Assembly (NCBI GenBank): GCA_000934455.1
Contig: KN882225.1
Span: 421,025 to 485,024 of the forward strand
DNA: 64,000 nucleotides
Reading direction: 5' to 3'
Source: Apostichopus parvimensis
Lineage: Eukaryota; Echinodermata; Holothuroidea; Aspidochirotida; Stichopodidae
The notes under the pieces were generated by a model. That model made no database searches and was not told the DNA's origin. It worked only from the letters and a program-made list of their open reading frames with translations. Shown in pieces: positions 22,746-36,000 of the stretch (position 1 is the stretch's first letter; every line of letters begins with the position of its first letter). A program made the translations under genes and the position numbers.

Positions 22746-25501
22746 CGAAAAAAAAACAAAGCTAAAGCTTCCATTCATCATTTGTTGACTTTGGTTTCTC
22801 CTATTTACTGTTCTTTTTGCAATATGAAAGTAAATTGCAATAAGAGAAAGCTTTTCTGATAGACGACATTGTCAGCTACGATCGGCACCAGTGGCGTAGG
22901 AAGGTACTTTTGAGTGTGGAGGGGGGGTGGGGCCGAAGACTGATAGCCGGTCTGGGGGCGAATTTTTTTCCAAACAGGTTTGCAATTACGGAGTTTTCAG
23001 CCAATCAGATTGCTCGTGACGTCAGCATCAATAATGACCATCGCTTGGAAGTTCGAAGACATAAACTGAGTTACACCGACGCTTGATTGAGTCTAGTTAA
23101 GGGGTTTCCCTTCAAACGCCCTAACTTTACTTTTAATGCTTGGAAACCTCACTTATGATACATACGCTACATTCTATTCGGTTCGTGTTTACGTTATCCA
23201 CGATTCGTGAACCGTTCTATTGAAATCAGAATTCGTTTCGTGGAATGGGTAGGCCTACACTAAAAGCAACTTCACGACGCGAGTTCACGAGTCTTGAGTG
23301 AATATACGCAAAACAGTATAGTGTACAGTATGATATATTTCCGTCACTGCACTGTGTACAGAGTTATAATACATATAGGCCTACAGCGCATGTGTGATGC
23401 ACCCTGTACGAAACATTCACAGTGCGATGTTATCGATTAATGCCTTCACAGAAAACTTCGATGAAAGTAGATCATACAATACTAGTGTGCTAAATATGTC
23501 TAAACCAATTGCAAACATTTTCTAAATATATGTACGAAAAGCTACGGGTAATTTTGAACGGCTATATCTTCGTTGCAACAAATGGATGCAGAACCTCGAA
23601 GTGAAGGTTTCTATGGTGATGACGTAACTTTTCCGACCAATCATGAACGACTATTTACGCACACTTGCAAAAAATCGCGGCCTGGGGGAGGGGTCTAAGG
23701 GGGAGGGGTTGTCCCCCTGGGAAAAGAAAAAAAACGGAGAGGGGTGAAAATGCTGGTGGTCAAACCGAACAGCCAATTAAGGTACCACCTCTTCTTCTCG
23801 GGTGGCTTTCTTCTCTAAACAAATATACCTCCGGTGATAATTTGGCCAGTGGGCAAAAAATTGATTTGAGAAAAATGAAATCAACGTTTCTGATAATATC
23901 TATTATTTTAATTGCGAAAAATCCACGTTTGTACCACTTTTGCGTGTGTTATCAAATAATGTGGGGTTTATTTTAATTAAAGTAGAATGGTAGAAGAATA
24001 TTTGGTGGAAAAGGGGGCGATTGGAGTAATTTTGGAAATTTTATTGCCTTTCGGGCTCAAGTTTTTCTGCTTCTTCACGCAAATAAAAATGGGTTAAAGT
24101 TCGTTGCCCTGTAGCTAAAACTCAGACGCTTCGTACAGTGAGACGGAAATTTGAAGGTGCTGTGCATGGTCGATGTGTCAGAAAAGGGATTGAATGGTAC
24201 CTCTTTGATTAAAAAACTGTGAATTGTCTTCACACATGCAACGCTTTTAATAAACTTATGTTAATTTCTTCACTCATAATTCGTTATTAATCAGGACAGT
24301 CTATTGGAATTCAACTGGACGAACTCGTATAAAAAACTTTCTGTTTCTTATAATGGTATTCTTTTAAGTATTGTTTTTAACAACATATCGTTGCACTTAC
24401 CTTCCTGTATGCTATTCAAAACTTCCTCTTCGGAATAATCATGGCGTTTAAAAAACGGCATGTTGGCCCAATTAAAATGAATACAGTTATAAATTATGCC
24501 AACGTGATAGTGTAACGGTTGCACACTTGGAGTAATATCCCTCTGAAGTTACTCCTTCATATCTTGCTCAATATACAGTATTTTACATAGTTACCGGTAT
24601 AGTAACTACATTTTTTCCAAAAACGAATGTGCGGCTGAGTCTATCAAAAGTGATAAAGATTCAAGCCAAGAATCCTATGTATACAAATGATACAGCAAAT
24701 GTTATGAATTCACCTCTTTGTTTTTATATTCAAGCTTTCCGATACCAAAATACAGACTACACTCTCAAAACATTTGGGTTAAAATTTACCCAAATTGGGT
24801 CACTTTTTGAGCCAAATGAAAGTCAGGAGGGAACTTTTCTTACCTAGTCTGGAATATCAGCTCAAACAGGGACAGCCTACATCAGAGGCGCAATTGCTCA
24901 GCCCCCCACCCCACCCCCTATTGAAACCTCAAGAAGATCGAAGGACCAAAAATCGGTCTTCAAATATTAGCTTCTTCGATGTTAAATCGATGCACATTAA
25001 AGCAGCAGTTTGCATCTTGGCCCCCTTAGATCTGAGATAAAAAATAATTATCAAAAGGAGAGAGAGAACACCCCCTCCCGTTAACCCCCTCCTCATTCAG
25101 CCATTCAGCTGCACCCACTAAAAAGTCCTGGAAACATCATTGTTCGAGCAATCTCAGATTAAGGTTTAGAAGTGAACTTTCGAAACTTTTGAAAGTGCCC
25201 ATCAGAAGTTGTTTCCCCACCCCCAACTTGTTGGTATCTTGCTACACCTCTTACCCAACTCCCCCTCCCAGGCAATAAATTTGAAAACGTATCAACCCCC
25301 AACTGCATCAGCACACTTTCAAGTCATTTTTTGTCGGATAAAGGGACAATTACATAAAGTGACTTGTATTTTTCGACAAAAAAGAGATGTAAAACATATT
25401 CGGAAGTAAGAAGAAAAGTACAATAAACTATATGCAGTAAATCCAGAGGCATGTCACATTTTTCAAACAAGGGAATCACCTTAGAGTCCTGAATAAAGGT
25501 A
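22746..25501. other. No gene seen; repeat debris
   Basis: This stretch holds G-rich segments with a CAGTGGCGTAGGAAGG start (near 22890) and a GGGGGAGGGG segment (near 23690), typical of dispersed repeats. There is a region with two CCAAT plus TGACGT combinations (near 22990-23020 and 23620-23645), and pyrimidine-rich spans (near 24900 and 25060-25300). Short ORFs present have no recognisable homology and compositions expected of shadows. Confidence 0.4.
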
Positions 25502-27290
25502 GGGGAGATCCAGTAGAGTTGAGCCACAAGTAGAGTTGAACCACCAGCCCAAAATGTTATTTCTAGTAATGAGGTGCACGCGCCTGCTCTGCTATGAATA
25601 GCAGCTAGCTTCAATGTCATTTCACCACATGCCACTCGTAAGAAACCTACTAATCGACGACGCGGCAGCACAAAAATTTGGACTGATACGCCTGTAAGAG
25701 ATGACATAGCTTCATCACTTGATGCTAGGAAGAAGAAGCGGGCAAAAGATACAACAGCCAAGAAATCGGTATTCAATAAAGCAACTAAACAAATCAAAAA
25801 GAAGAAACTATCTCCAGCTAGCAGTTCTTACAATGAGAGTAGTAGTGAAGAAATGTAGCTACTAGATATGGACTCCGACGAAGATCAAGATATTATTGAA
25901 GGGGATTTCGTCATCATTAAAGTTGCTGGCAAGGCACGAGATGTCCACTACATTGGACGAGTGGATATCCTCGACGGTGAAGATTTCGAAGGAGTTTTTC
26001 TTCGTCGAGTGTTGGCCCGGAATAATGAAGATGACCTCAGGCCCACCTTCGTGTTGAACGAAGACGATCAAGCTATGTGGTCGCGCGATGATATAGTAAA
26101 GAAGCTACCAACTCCCATTCTCGCTGGAACATCCCGACGCGCAGTTTCAGTTCCGTTGCAATGTTGATAAGTGGGACCTTCAATAAGTATTGAATGTATC
26201 AGCCGAGGTCGCAGGCCTAAACTGAGTGTTATTTGTTCAACTGCATTTATCTTTCTTTCTTATCGCATGTTTTCGAAACACACTATTTTTTTAAAAGAAA
26301 ACCACAGGATAGTGTTGGAACGCAACAACTGTTGTGGCTCCGAGAATTCAATAAGTATCCTAAATGGTTTGACTCTAAAAACACAATGGTGAACTATGCA
26401 CCGAACCAAACAATGGTGAGATTTGTGACCACATTTTGGTCAAATTTGTACTTATTCTGGTCAAAAGTTTCATAATTTTTTGGCTTGGTGCCAGAGTAGG
26501 AATATACTTTTTGGCTCAGGGGGCTCTTTTTGGACAGTAGGGTGAATACTTGCTATGAATTCTCACTTCAGTATACTAAGTATACACAAAGTATATGGAC
26601 AAAATGTGGGAAAAATCGATGGTTCACGGGGGGCTAATCGCCCTGAGCCCCCCCCCCCCTCTATTTCCTACCCTGTTTGGTGCATAGTTGAGCATTAAAT
26701 GGACAAATTTGATCAAACCATTTTTAGAGTGTAAAATCATCTATTTATGCCATGTTTGTGCAGATCTCGGCTGTAGTACAGTCCTGATTAGGCTATCGCA
26801 AATTTAAAATGTACCATCTGCCTGTAATATGCACATGCCCATTTGATATCAGTGCAAATTGTGTAGTCTACACAACAAGTTCACGTATTTTGCCAGTTGG
26901 CTCGTTGTTTATCGAAGGGACAATGTTTGTTATTGCGTGTTCCACTCTACAAATTTTTAAAGTTGTGTCAAAGTTAAATAACATTCATGTTCCTTTCAAA
27001 ACCTCTCAACTCTATTTTGTATTGTTCAACACTATTCAGCATATGGCTCAACTCTCCTTAAGGCTATGCTCAACTCTCCTTGAATTGCGGGTGAGTTGAG
27101 CCATTCTGATTTTTATTTTTCATGACAAAATGCACACATATGCAATGATCTATGTTTACATTTATTAGATCCGTATTGTAAACTAATAGTTATACTTCTA
27201 TCTATCAATAAATATTTCCACCCATCTTGCGTACATGGAGAAATAATGAGCGAAAACTAAAAAATCGCTCAACTCTCCTCGATCTCCCCT
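25502..27290 (+). mobile_element. 1.79-kb DNA transposon with terminal and subterminal inverted repeats
   Basis: The left end, TA|GGGGAGATC followed by AGAGTTGAGC, is matched in inverse by the right end (GCTCAACTCT, then GATCTCCCC|TA at 27267-27292). Over 26 bases including the flanking GTA the two ends differ at two positions. Both ends abut TA, consistent with a TA target duplication as in the Tc1/mariner-pogo superfamily. The AGAGTTGAGC word is repeated subterminally: at 25530 on the left, and at about 27050, 27069 and 27091 on the right, as expected of transposase-binding sites. Inside is only the C-terminal part of a transposase, so the element is internally deleted. Confidence 0.65.
25598..26166 (+). 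pseudogene. C-terminal remnant of a DDE (pogo/CENP-B-like) transposase
   Basis: The frame is open from 25598 to 26166 apart from one TAG at 25856. It begins SPHATRKKPTNRRRGSTK, then TPVRDDIASSLDARKKKR and a Lys-rich stretch. An SSSYNESSSEEM acidic patch and MDSDEDQDIIEGDFVIIK follow. The EGDFVIIKVAG ... VHYIGRV ... DDQAMWSRDDIVKKLPTP pattern is the small beta-barrel-like tail found at the C-terminus of many animal pogo/jerky-type transposases. No catalytic DDE core is present. It lies inside the inverted-repeat element 25502-27290, which supports a transposon origin. Confidence 0.55.
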
Positions 27291-28860
27291 ACTCATTTGT
27301 TTTTATTTCCCCTCATTCGGGTGAAAATGCCACCCCACCCCCTCCCTGGCCCTTCAAGCAGGAACAGTGTAGTATGCTTCTGCCTTCAAAGTACTGTAAA
27401 CAATACATATCACTGCAACTTATCCTTGCACATATATGCTGTACAATAGAAACACACTGCACACATGCAGTATACAGAATTGTTGTACAGTTACATGCAG
27501 AGGTCATTACGTAACACATGGCTGGGTGCAACAGCCTGCAGCTGTTTGTGCAGGCTGGAGCGCTCCATGGTACAGGTAACGTGACACTTTCAGTTTCTAA
27601 ACAGTTATGAGATGACAGTGTGTTGTGGGCAAGTGTCAGCTAATGAGTGGCAGATCAGGGAGTGGTAATTGGATAGATCAACCTAACCAACTGCTACTTT
27701 TACTAGTCAATGAAAGAAAGTATCGTCGGGGCGAGTCCTGAGAACCTTTAAGGTTGTTGGAAATATGTGTATTGCAGGAGTGTATAGGGCATAAAAATGC
27801 ATAACTAACTCATGGAATGAGCATTACCCAATTGTTTCTTGGAATCCAGTGCTCCCTGAAAAGTATAGTCATATCTCAGACGATCACCTTAAAATGTTAT
27901 GGAACGAAATCCATTTTAATGGGGATTTTGTACATTAGTATAATAATATTAAACATTTAAAGGGTCAACATCCAAACACCAGGCAGGTTTGACAAACTAT
28001 TATGTTTCTGAATTTCTATGTTAAAAAAACCATTTGAGATATTGTTCATTAAAATCCAAACATTTTGGGATTTTCACCATTGTTTTCAAATTCAATGACC
28101 TTTGGCATTTACCCGATCATTACAAACCATTATGCAAATTTTTAAATCCTCTTTGGGAGAGGAATGCATTGTTGCACGTTTGGAGACAAAGTGAAGCCTC
28201 TGTAAGCCCTTTGTGGGGTGGTAGAGGTCATCTTGTCAGTTGTCACAGTGTGGCCTATTGGAAAAGATTGATTGTGGAATTAGGCTCACAGTGTGTCAAG
28301 TCCTTCAATGTTTACATTTCAGTGTGCTTAGCAGTTATTCTGCTACATTAGTAGAATTCAATTATGCAGTTTGTACAGCAATATTATCTTGGAACACTGT
28401 AGCTGCTGATCGAGGTGCTTCTCTTTGTTACTGATGAATTGAAACTTGTATATTCATTGAAGCAACATTCTGAGCTGATATGAAACTTCTTTAACTGGTT
28501 TGTCTTGTATATGGTATACAACAAGTATCTTTTGAAAAATTACTATCAAATTTCAATTTTCACTACTTTAAGAATTCCTCCCGGCACAAAAAGCTTTTGG
28601 ACATTCATTTACATCAGAAGTAGCCAGAAATGGCAAGATTTCACTGACATCCAAGCAGTCTTTATTATTTTTATAAATTTCTTAAAGGGAAGGGAGTCAC
28701 ACCATGTCCTAGAAGCCATCCCTGTGATGTGAAGCGCTAGTGTGAATACCCTGAAGATTCCCCACAGCGGCAAAAGTAATTGTTTCTGAGGCATTCTAGT
28801 ATGATTTGCACAATGTAGAATACATGCAATTTCTGATAATTCCATATTTTCTTTTCAAAG
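27291..28860. other. No gene seen; probable intron or intergenic DNA
   Basis: AT-rich sequence upstream of the exon at 28861, with scattered ORFs of no recognised homology. If the 28861 exon belongs to a longer gene, part of this is its intron. I could not find an exon ending in phase 1 that I trust. Confidence 0.35.
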
Positions 28861-29962
28861 GGAAAGTACTGACAGCAACTTTGTTTTCTCTCGCCATTGG
28901 AGGGAAAGAAACGACTAAAGTAATCAATCCTCTATCGGGTGTGCGCGTATGGTTTGCAGCTTATTATATCTTCAACCTACAGTACCCAGAAAAGGCACCG
29001 GCGCTCTTTGAATTTATCCAACGGTGAGTAGTTATATTGTAGTCAAGGACGACCACTGCCTCGTCTAAGTGTCAGAAAATAATGGGGATTGTAATTATTG
29101 TGCAATCCTAGGAATCCCTGTAAGCTTTACATGTCCCCACTCTGGGGTAAATTGCCCTTATTTCACAAGCAGTTTCCCCATATCAAATTACACTACCATC
29201 CGACAAAACGAACTCAGCATGCTTAAAAAAATTTACTCCACCATCAAGTCTCAGAGCTATGAAGGTGGGGTATTAAAAACCATTAAAAGTCCCTACCCTA
29301 GAGTGGACAATGCAACTGTTAATACTGAAAAATAATCCCACTAAAATAGAGGTCATGAAGGAAGTATACTTTGAAAGTGCATAACCATCAAATCGTTTGC
29401 CTAATCCACTTTAGGTGCAACATCTTTAAATCAAGTTAAACATTTTTAGACTATACTTCAAAATGTTATTGCGTCCTGATGAATTTCGATGATATCTCGC
29501 TCAATATTTCAGTATGGAAGACTCAAAGAACGTAAATGTATAACTCAGTAAAAGTGTAATTACCAGATCCATAAACAAGTATTTCCTGTAACACATGTAC
29601 TTTATCCCCAAATATCATGCTACAAAATGCCAACCTGCCTATGGCCATCATGGACAATTGATTAAAATAGGTTTCCAATCCTTACGATTATACATCCATT
29701 GGTATTTTACTATCTTGTTAAATATGGTGCATAATACAATCCACCTTAGTGTCAAGATTATATATATTTTAAAGTTTTCATCCAACATGAGGAGATACCA
29801 TTGCATCCAAAAATTTAGAAAATGCCGAAGTACTCAATAGTGATGCATTTGTGGTGTTGCTTCATTAAAAAAAAAAAAAAGGAATAATGCTTTTGTGTTT
29901 CCTGCAGGATCTTCCTTGGAATCAACCCGGACTGTGGGACATCGAGACAAAAGATGAAATGA
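28861..29962 (+). CDS. Last two exons of an unrecognised gene
   Basis: Exon 28861-29023 (acceptor TTTTCTTTTCAAAG, donor CG|GTGAGT, phase 2 out) and exon 29908-29962 (acceptor TTTCCTGCAG) join in frame to give LTATLFSLAIGGKETTKVIN, then VRVWFAAYYIFNLQYPEKAP and FIQRIFLGINPDCG, ending SRQKMK-stop. Strong splice sites and exact phase agreement make this a credible gene 3' end. The aromatic stretch YYIFNLQYP followed by a short helix resembles the C-termini of several uncharacterised invertebrate proteins I cannot name. AT-rich DNA with T runs follows, as expected of a 3' UTR. Upstream exons were not found. Confidence 0.55.
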
Positions 29963-31199
29963 AAGAAATCTGCTGTCAACCCTGTAGTGCTTAAACTTGC
30001 AGGCGAGATGAGTAACTTTGAAAATGACTGGGCATTGTAGGTCCCAGAATGGGATACATCCATCATGGTTACAGAACACTCTGAAAACTTTTTTGGGCTT
30101 GATCAAGTTTGTCTTTAAGTACTTATAGAGGTGGTTTGTCTCAGATATTAGGGTTTAAAGCCACACATTGTGTGCTACACAGATTTTAATTGCTTGTTGT
30201 TTTATTAACTTTGTTATTTAGTTTTAATTTTTGTCCTGTTTCCATATAGCTTGTAATTGTTTAGTTATGGTGTGTTATTGCATACATGTGATTTGACCTA
30301 GCTGGGTACTTGAATAGACAATTTGTTTTCCAATTCTATAACTCCTAAAGTGATTTATGTGAAATCAGTATTGTTTGTAGGAAAGATGTTAGATCATGAA
30401 TATATGTTATTTAAGCAGATGTATGTGGTTTTCTATTCTGGATATACACAATACTGTTACGAATACAAATTTGCACTTGTGTAGTTAGAACACTTTTTCA
30501 CTCATATTTCATAAAAGTATTTCAGACAGTTCTAGTTGAAGACAATTTTGGCAGCTATGACATGTGTTTCTGATATGAAGACATTTGTGAAAGGTGAAAT
30601 CTTGTTATGGGGCTAAAGTAGGATTTCATTTTTATGGAGATCACGGACCAAAAATAATATGGCTGGCCTATCTTTTGATTTCAGAAATTCCTTGTCCATC
30701 TTAAAAATGCTATGTTGGGAGTGGTGTGCTCGAAAAATAGAAAAAGATGACATGTAAAGAAACTGGTGCCAAAGTATGACAGCTTTAATGTTCATTTTTC
30801 AATTATGCAATAGGATATGGGTACAACTTTCAATGATTGTGATTGAGGAGTGTGGCACTAAACTGAAGAACTTTGAAAGTGATTTTTGCAAAGTATGATG
30901 TTAAGAAGGTTTTAACCTACTAAACAGCATTTTGGATGAAAGTTATAAACTTTGTATATGTACTGTTTCAAGTCATTTCTTTCGATTTTTTGTAAGAACA
31001 AGAAAAGTTTTATTGCATAAAGGCTTATACTGATACATGGGAGTTAAAATTTCAATAATTTTCAAAGATGTTACTCATTTTGTATCTCAGTGCATAATAT
31101 CTGATAAATTTTCTTATTGCTCCCTTTCCATTGGTTTTATTTCGATATTTGTTATTGATTCCTTGCCGAAGTTGAAATGAATCTTGCGTGTGTGTGCGT
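29963..31199 (+). other. Probable 3' UTR and intergenic DNA
   Basis: There are no supported exons. The first few hundred bases directly follow the stop codon of the upstream gene and are plausible 3' UTR. I could not pick a single convincing polyadenylation signal. Confidence 0.3.
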
Positions 31200-31530
31200 G
31201 TGACGCTTTGGCTTGTAAACACGATATCTCAAGAACTAAAGTTGCTTGAACTTCAATTATGGTATGTAGGTAGCCCTTGATGAGTAGACGGCCCCTATTG
31301 TTTTCATGGAGGTCAACAGAGGTGAAAGTCTGAAAACCTTGTAAACATGATATCTGAAGAAGTGAAAGTGGCTGTAACTTCATACTTGGTAAAGTAGGTA
31401 GCCTTTGGTGAGTAGACAGTCCCTATTGTTTCTCATGGAGGTCAAAGTCTTAAAACCTGGTAAACATGATATCTCAAGAAGTGAGAGTTGCTGGAACTTC
31501 AAACTTCGTATGTAGGATATGTAGCCCCTG
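31200..31530 (-). repeat. Tandem repeat, ~120-125-bp unit, same family as 7208-7450
   Basis: The words AAACA(C/T)GATATCT(C/G)AAGAA recur at about 31218, 31343 and 31462, each followed by GTAGGTAGCC and GAGTAGAC. On the minus strand the unit reads TTTACAAGGTTTTCAGAC then TTGACCTCC, matching the repeat at 7208. Three copies, diverged. Confidence 0.65.
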
Positions 31531-32159
31531 GTGAGTATATATTTGGTTTCAACCTCCACCTCCTATGTATAGACACATCTGCAAGATCCTTGCTCTTCTG
31601 GTCTTTTCTGGTCAGCAATGATTATGAATAATGTTGGAAAATGTGATCTAAAGTAATTGCTTCTCATATTGGCCAGGAATCAGTAAGTCAATTGACTTTC
31701 CAGTTCAAGATATGAGCCATTTCTTCTTGAGCAATAACAAGAAATTGAGCTGTGAATAAAAATCATAGTCGTGAAGTGATTTTATGTAATGGTTTTTGGA
31801 TAACTTGCTGTAAAAGCAAAGTTAGTATGGGGCAGTCCTTGGTTTCTGATGTCTTTGCTATTTCACACTAAAACCAACTATGTTAAGGTGTTAAATCAAG
31901 TACAATATCTTTTAGGAAATTAATTTCACCGTCCACACTGCCTACAAATTGACCTGTTTTCACATATATCTGTTAATTTACAGGAGATATTTGCGATGGT
32001 ATTGTAAGTGTCAGTACATTACCGTGTTTCAGGATCTTTTCATTGTTTTTTCCATGTTCCTTTCAGTTAATAAACGCTATGAAACATTTTATCTCAGTCC
32101 ACATGTTTTTTTTTAATGCTACATGTCTGCTAGTTCCAGTCACAGCTAGTCAATTAACC

Positions 32160-32650
32160 TAACGGAACGTTTTTATACAGTCCATGTTATTTTACAGTGG
32201 ACTAACGTCCGCCAAAGTAACAGAACAGTACCGTGTTTTTACAGATTTATTTCAGTAAATATACGATGGGAAAGGTTTTTTCACGGTCCGTCTTATTTGA
32301 CGGTGGACTGCCGTCCGCCAAACTGACAGTAAATGACCGTTATTTTACCGATTTATTTTATTAAATATACGATGCCAAACTTTTTTTCACGGTCCGTGTT
32401 ATTTTACGCTGGACTACCTTCCGCCAAACTGACAGTTAAGTACCATTATTTTACAGATTTATTTCGGTAAATATACGATGGGAAACGTTTCCCCACGGTC
32501 CGTGTTATTTTCACAATGCCGTTCTCTTACATAAGTCAGATGCTGTAAATACACGACGGGAAACGTCGTTTCACAGTCAATGTTATTTTAAGGTAAACTA
32601 CTGGCGTCCAAGACTGCCAGTAACTTATAGATGTTTTACAGTGTAGGGCA
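32160..32650 (+). repeat. Tandem repeat with 'AAATATACGATGGGAAA' core
   Basis: Four to five units of roughly 100-110 bases carry AAATATACGATGGGAAA (or variant), TTTCACGGTCCGTGTTATTT, GGACTACCGTCCGCCAAACT and ATTTTACAGATTTATTT in that order. The array ends in TTTTACAGTGTAGG. No ORF. It lies upstream of the first supported SET-gene exon. Confidence 0.6.
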
Positions 32651-33083
32651 CAGTGGCTGGAATGAATTCATCTGAAATTGCAACAATAGTCAAGTAGCTA
32701 GGCTACGCTTTATTTCTTGTGACTGCTGGGGGCTGATAACTACCTTTGCCTTGACCTTGACCTTGTAAAATTAGATAGGATTGGATCTACAGCAGATATT
32801 CAAAGTTAATGTAGTTCTTGCAATAGACCAGCTTCTTCCCAGTGAGACTTTCCCTCGTTAACATAATGCATATCACATGAAATCACTCTAAAGTTAAATT
32901 TGTTTCCTCATTGATGTATTAAAATTCAAAGACTATAGCAATGTCAAATATGACATTGAGTATATTGTTTTATGAATATTTAACATAATGAATCTTGATA
33001 ATGGGTTAAGCCTTTTTGTAATATTGATTCTTATTGATATGTTATGCTAAATATGAATTATACATTGCTTTTCAGTCCTAATT

Positions 33084-36000
33084 ATGAAAAGAAAGAGAGA
33101 AAAGCCGGAGGAAGTGGCACGGTCATATGTAAAAACAACAAAAGACAGAGATGGCTTTCTCGTACAGCAAGTTCCCCTTAAAGGTAATGTTTCTGCAATT
33201 ATTTTTTGATATACTATTAATGTACATAACTGATTCAACTAAACTTTCAATTTGCCTCTTTTGCACTGATATTAATCCCACCTACCCTAACCGATATGTG
33301 GGCCTTAAGTGTTCATTAATGTGGAAGGTACATTTCACACGGTTGTTGTCCTGCTCCAATTTGTTAAACAAGGAAAGAGAAGGAGTCTTTAAATAAAGCC
33401 TATCTCTAAGATTTGATTAAGTTCTAATTCTAATGCAATTTACTGAAGCTAGAAAATTGAGCCTGACACATCCTGTGGATTTAAAACAAAATTAAGAATA
33501 TTTTTTATTAATAATCATTCTAAGAAAAGGCCAAAGGCATAATTAGTGGATCTTTATGAAAATAGTAAAGCTTATAATCTATATGGTCCATAATCTTGGT
33601 AGGGGTGAGGGGGGGTGGGAGGGTGACACTATTAACTTGAAATTTGTGAAATTATTAGTGCTTGTACAGGTTCTCTGGAACCTGACTGACTGATAATTAT
33701 CTATATCCAGAAGTGCTACTTTGTTCCAGCCCTTATTTTTTCCCTTTATTTTCACAATTTCTTTTTTAGTTGATTCATGATCACCAAGCACTAGGCTCTA
33801 GCATACTATATTTGACACTGAAGGCACAAAAGATGTATAAAAAACATTAATAAAACCTTTTAATTGAATCATGTCTAAGTTTATTGGTATACCATAGAGT
33901 GACCTGAATCCAGGTCAACAAAATGTCATCTGTGCTATCTACAAGCAATGGAGCCTCAAGCTATTTCTAGGTTCAGTTACTATCAGTTTAACCATACCCT
34001 GCTATACTATAAACCAACCCATTGAAAGGGAATTGTTAAGAGGCATACAGTTACCTAAATTTTTTTCAATCTCCTTGATGTTTCAAAACACAGATATTGG
34101 ATGTTCATAGCTTTAAACAAGGATCAATTTGTAAAAAAGAAAGAAATTAAATACATTTTAACTGTAAATCATATAACTAAAAGAACATGCAGGAATTACC
34201 AAAGAGTGTATTTGAAGGTCCTTTAAAGTACATTCAACCTATTATAATCTCCAACTGGCCTTTTTACCATATCCCTCTTACACCCTCATCTGCCCTGATC
34301 TGAAGTTTCCCTTCATCGTCATGAATTATGGATATGTTCAACCAAATCCATTGCTTTGTCAGGGAAGGATAACCTTTGAAAACGTTCACGTTTTTGTTAT
34401 CAAATAACCCAAACTGATCCCTGAATTTAACTTTCACTAGCCTGGTCAGTAACTTTTTTACACTAAACATAACTGCTACAGTTTGAGTATCTGCATATAA
34501 AATTCTCAAACAAAACTAATGCCATGGTTATTAGTCTGTTGCACAGATGGCATAAAATAGCAATGGCACGGTTTGCAACTTGGCTTACAGTACAATTATT
34601 ATGTTGTCAGTATGGGTTAAGAAACCATATCAGGCAATTTCATCTAGTGATATACTTCTAATTGGTCTGGGTTTAAAGCGTGTTACACTCCATTGAATCC
34701 CCTGGTTGTTTCAGGATGTGGATAAATAATTCTTTTTTAAGTTACTTGGTTTAAGTGTCACTTATAGCTAACATGTATTCACATAAATTGCATACCAGCA
34801 ATTGCCACATACTAAGTACTATTACATTGCAAACATTACAAACCTGTTTGAGATATAATGCAATCTTGATTTTATTGACATTGGTTGTTGAAAATTCTTC
34901 AATGAAATGTTAATTTGCTGTCATTAAGTAAACTTTTTAACAAGGATTACATAAAGTAACATGTTAAAGCTTGATGATAATGTGTACAGCAGAGCCACAG
35001 CTAAACTGTGCAAGCAATCTCCAAAGCCAAATGTTTTAAACCTTATGACATACTAAGTGTCCACTATTATTTCACAGTGAAATACTACTGTTCCCTATAC
35101 ACATTTAAGATTGGAATCCATGGCCATCCCGAGCCAATGAAATGTAATGAACCACACAATAGTTTGAATACTGCCACCTTCACAGATATAGAAGAATACA
35201 CATCTTTCATCACTAAAGTTTCAATAATGTTACTACTGGTTCCAATGTAATTGCAGCAGAGTGTGATTTACTGTACATATGCCTGCACTCAAAAGTGTAC
35301 CTACAATCTACTACACCTTTGAGCATGTACACTCCAGCTCATGAAACATTCTTAGCTAAATTGCAGTCAAGGCCAAAGTACTCTCAGTACGGAATAACCG
35401 GAATGCTATGTCCCCAGTACAGTATCGTAGTATATAGTATTGAGGTTTGGCTGAAGAGACACGATATAGAAACAACTCTCCTTGAGCACACTACTGCTTA
35501 GTTACATAAAGGGGAAATTGTGACTTTTAATACCGACACCCCCTTCCCTCTCCTCCAATATTATTGATATTACATTAAATGGTGTTGTCAAGCACATTTT
35601 ATGTCACAAACAGTTTTAAGTTTGCCAAATTTGGTTGGGAACGGTGGCATTCACTGATATGCTGATGCCACACGTTCAACCAGGCACACCCCCATGCTCC
35701 TGGAAACATTGAGATTTAAACAAGGAAACATTTACAATGAACACTGTGTATGTGCATGGATACAATGTAACATATGTGGCCGGACACGTGACCGGTTTAA
35801 GTTAAAGGTAGTCTGTATAGGTCCCAAATGATAGCATGCTATAAATATATGAGTTTTATAAAAATACGTTCCTGGAGGTGTTTACTCTCTAAATTGTTCT
35901 CTGACAACCTAAGTGAATGTACATGATGGCTGTATATCTCATTCAGGTCAATTCCCTCCTGTAGCTATTTAGTATGATAGTATTAGTAGAAAGTTTTCCA

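Noticed and set aside
22985-23650. Two CCAAT plus TGACGT combinations that look like a pair of promoters.
   Set aside because: They sit in repeat-like DNA with no gene start nearby; short motifs of this kind arise by chance.
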